A stretch of 5,730 bases of DNA from contig JACMMN010000266.1 of assembly GCA_014379075.1 (NCBI GenBank), positions 1 to 5,730 on the forward strand. Direction: 5' to 3'. Positions 5,640-5,730 of the stretch are shown one piece after another. This DNA comes from Pyrinomonadaceae bacterium (lineage in GTDB: Bacteria > Acidobacteriota > Blastocatellia > Pyrinomonadales > Pyrinomonadaceae). The notes beneath the pieces are model-generated. The model was not told the DNA's origin. It was given only the letters and a program-made list of their open reading frames with translations, and did not search any database. Positions within the stretch are counted from its first letter, which is position 1; the number at the start of each line of letters is the position of its first letter. The translations under genes and the position numbers were made by a program.

Positions 5640-5730
5640 ATGGGAAAAATCATCGCAGTTGCAAATCAGAAGGGCGGAGTAGGTAAGACGACGACGGCCA
5701 TAAATCTCGCCGCCGCCTTAGCCCTCGAAA
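5640..5730 (+). CDS. parA: ParA (Soj) chromosome-partitioning ATPase, 3' partial
   Basis: The frame from ATG 5640 reads MGKIIAVANQKGGVGKTT followed by TAINLAAALALE and runs off the window. KGGVGKTT is the deviant Walker A motif of ParA/MinD ATPases, and the surrounding residues are typical of chromosomal ParA (Soj), which with ParB and parS segregates the origin region. Only 30 residues are visible, so a plasmid-type ParA cannot be excluded from the sequence alone, but the mnmG neighbour strongly favours the chromosomal one. No good ribosome-binding site precedes the ATG. An in-frame GTG at 5598 would add 14 residues not expected for the family. No convincing promoter was found in the 133-base gap. 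Confidence 0.93.
   Translation, partial: MGKIIAVANQKGGVGKTTTAINLAAALALE

Noticed and set aside
5598..5642. GTG at 5598 as a longer parA start
   Set aside because: It adds 14 residues outside the typical ParA N-terminus and has no ribosome-binding site; ATG 5640 gives the standard MGKIIAVANQKGGVGK start.
1..5730. tRNA or rRNA genes, CRISPR arrays, insertion sequences
   Set aside because: I found no tRNA-like cloverleaf, no regularly spaced repeats and no transposase-like protein or terminal inverted repeats.

Overview
The window is an ordinary-looking bacterial chromosome segment of roughly 50% GC. It runs from the end of a sugar ABC-transporter gene to the start of the chromosome-partitioning gene parA. 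The closest fit I can suggest is an Acidobacteriota-type bacterium, perhaps Blastocatellia. That is inferred from the style of the MnmG N-terminus (NLDLIGQMSCNPAVGGVAKG) and from a TssB-TssC fusion; it is a tentative call without a database search.

Layout: (1) 1-1037, + strand: 3' part of a XylH-type sugar ABC permease whose true start lies left of the window. (2) 1175-1594, - strand: a 139-aa protein of an uncharacterised family with a Cys/His cluster that looks metal-binding. (3) 1626-1742, - strand: a 38-aa ORF 31 bases upstream of the previous gene, possibly in one transcript with it. (4) 1743-1877: a divergent promoter region with two overlapping sigma70-like promoters facing right. (5) 1878-3359, + strand: a single protein carrying a TssB-like N-terminal part and a TssC-like core, i.e. 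a fused type VI secretion contractile sheath protein that lacks the usual TssC C-terminal region. No other T6SS gene is visible. (6) 3360-3628: a gap holding a good promoter with a dyad over its -10, then a terminator-like hairpin right before mnmG. (7) 3629-5506, + strand: full-length mnmG (gidA). (8) 5507-5639: a gap with a perfect 20-bp palindrome. (9) 5640 to the end: the first 30 codons of parA.

How it fits together: mnmG followed by parA is part of the classic origin-proximal gidA-gidB-parA-parB neighbourhood, but rsmG (gidB) is absent between them. TGTGGA motifs recur in the gaps, which is compatible with a region near oriC but does not prove it. The sheath gene and the minus-strand pair sit between the sugar-transport locus and this core cluster and look like accessory genes. 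The most interesting points are the orphan, compact TssB-TssC fusion, the short unannotated ORF beside the Cys/His protein, the 20-bp palindrome before parA, and the hairpin lying in the mnmG leader.
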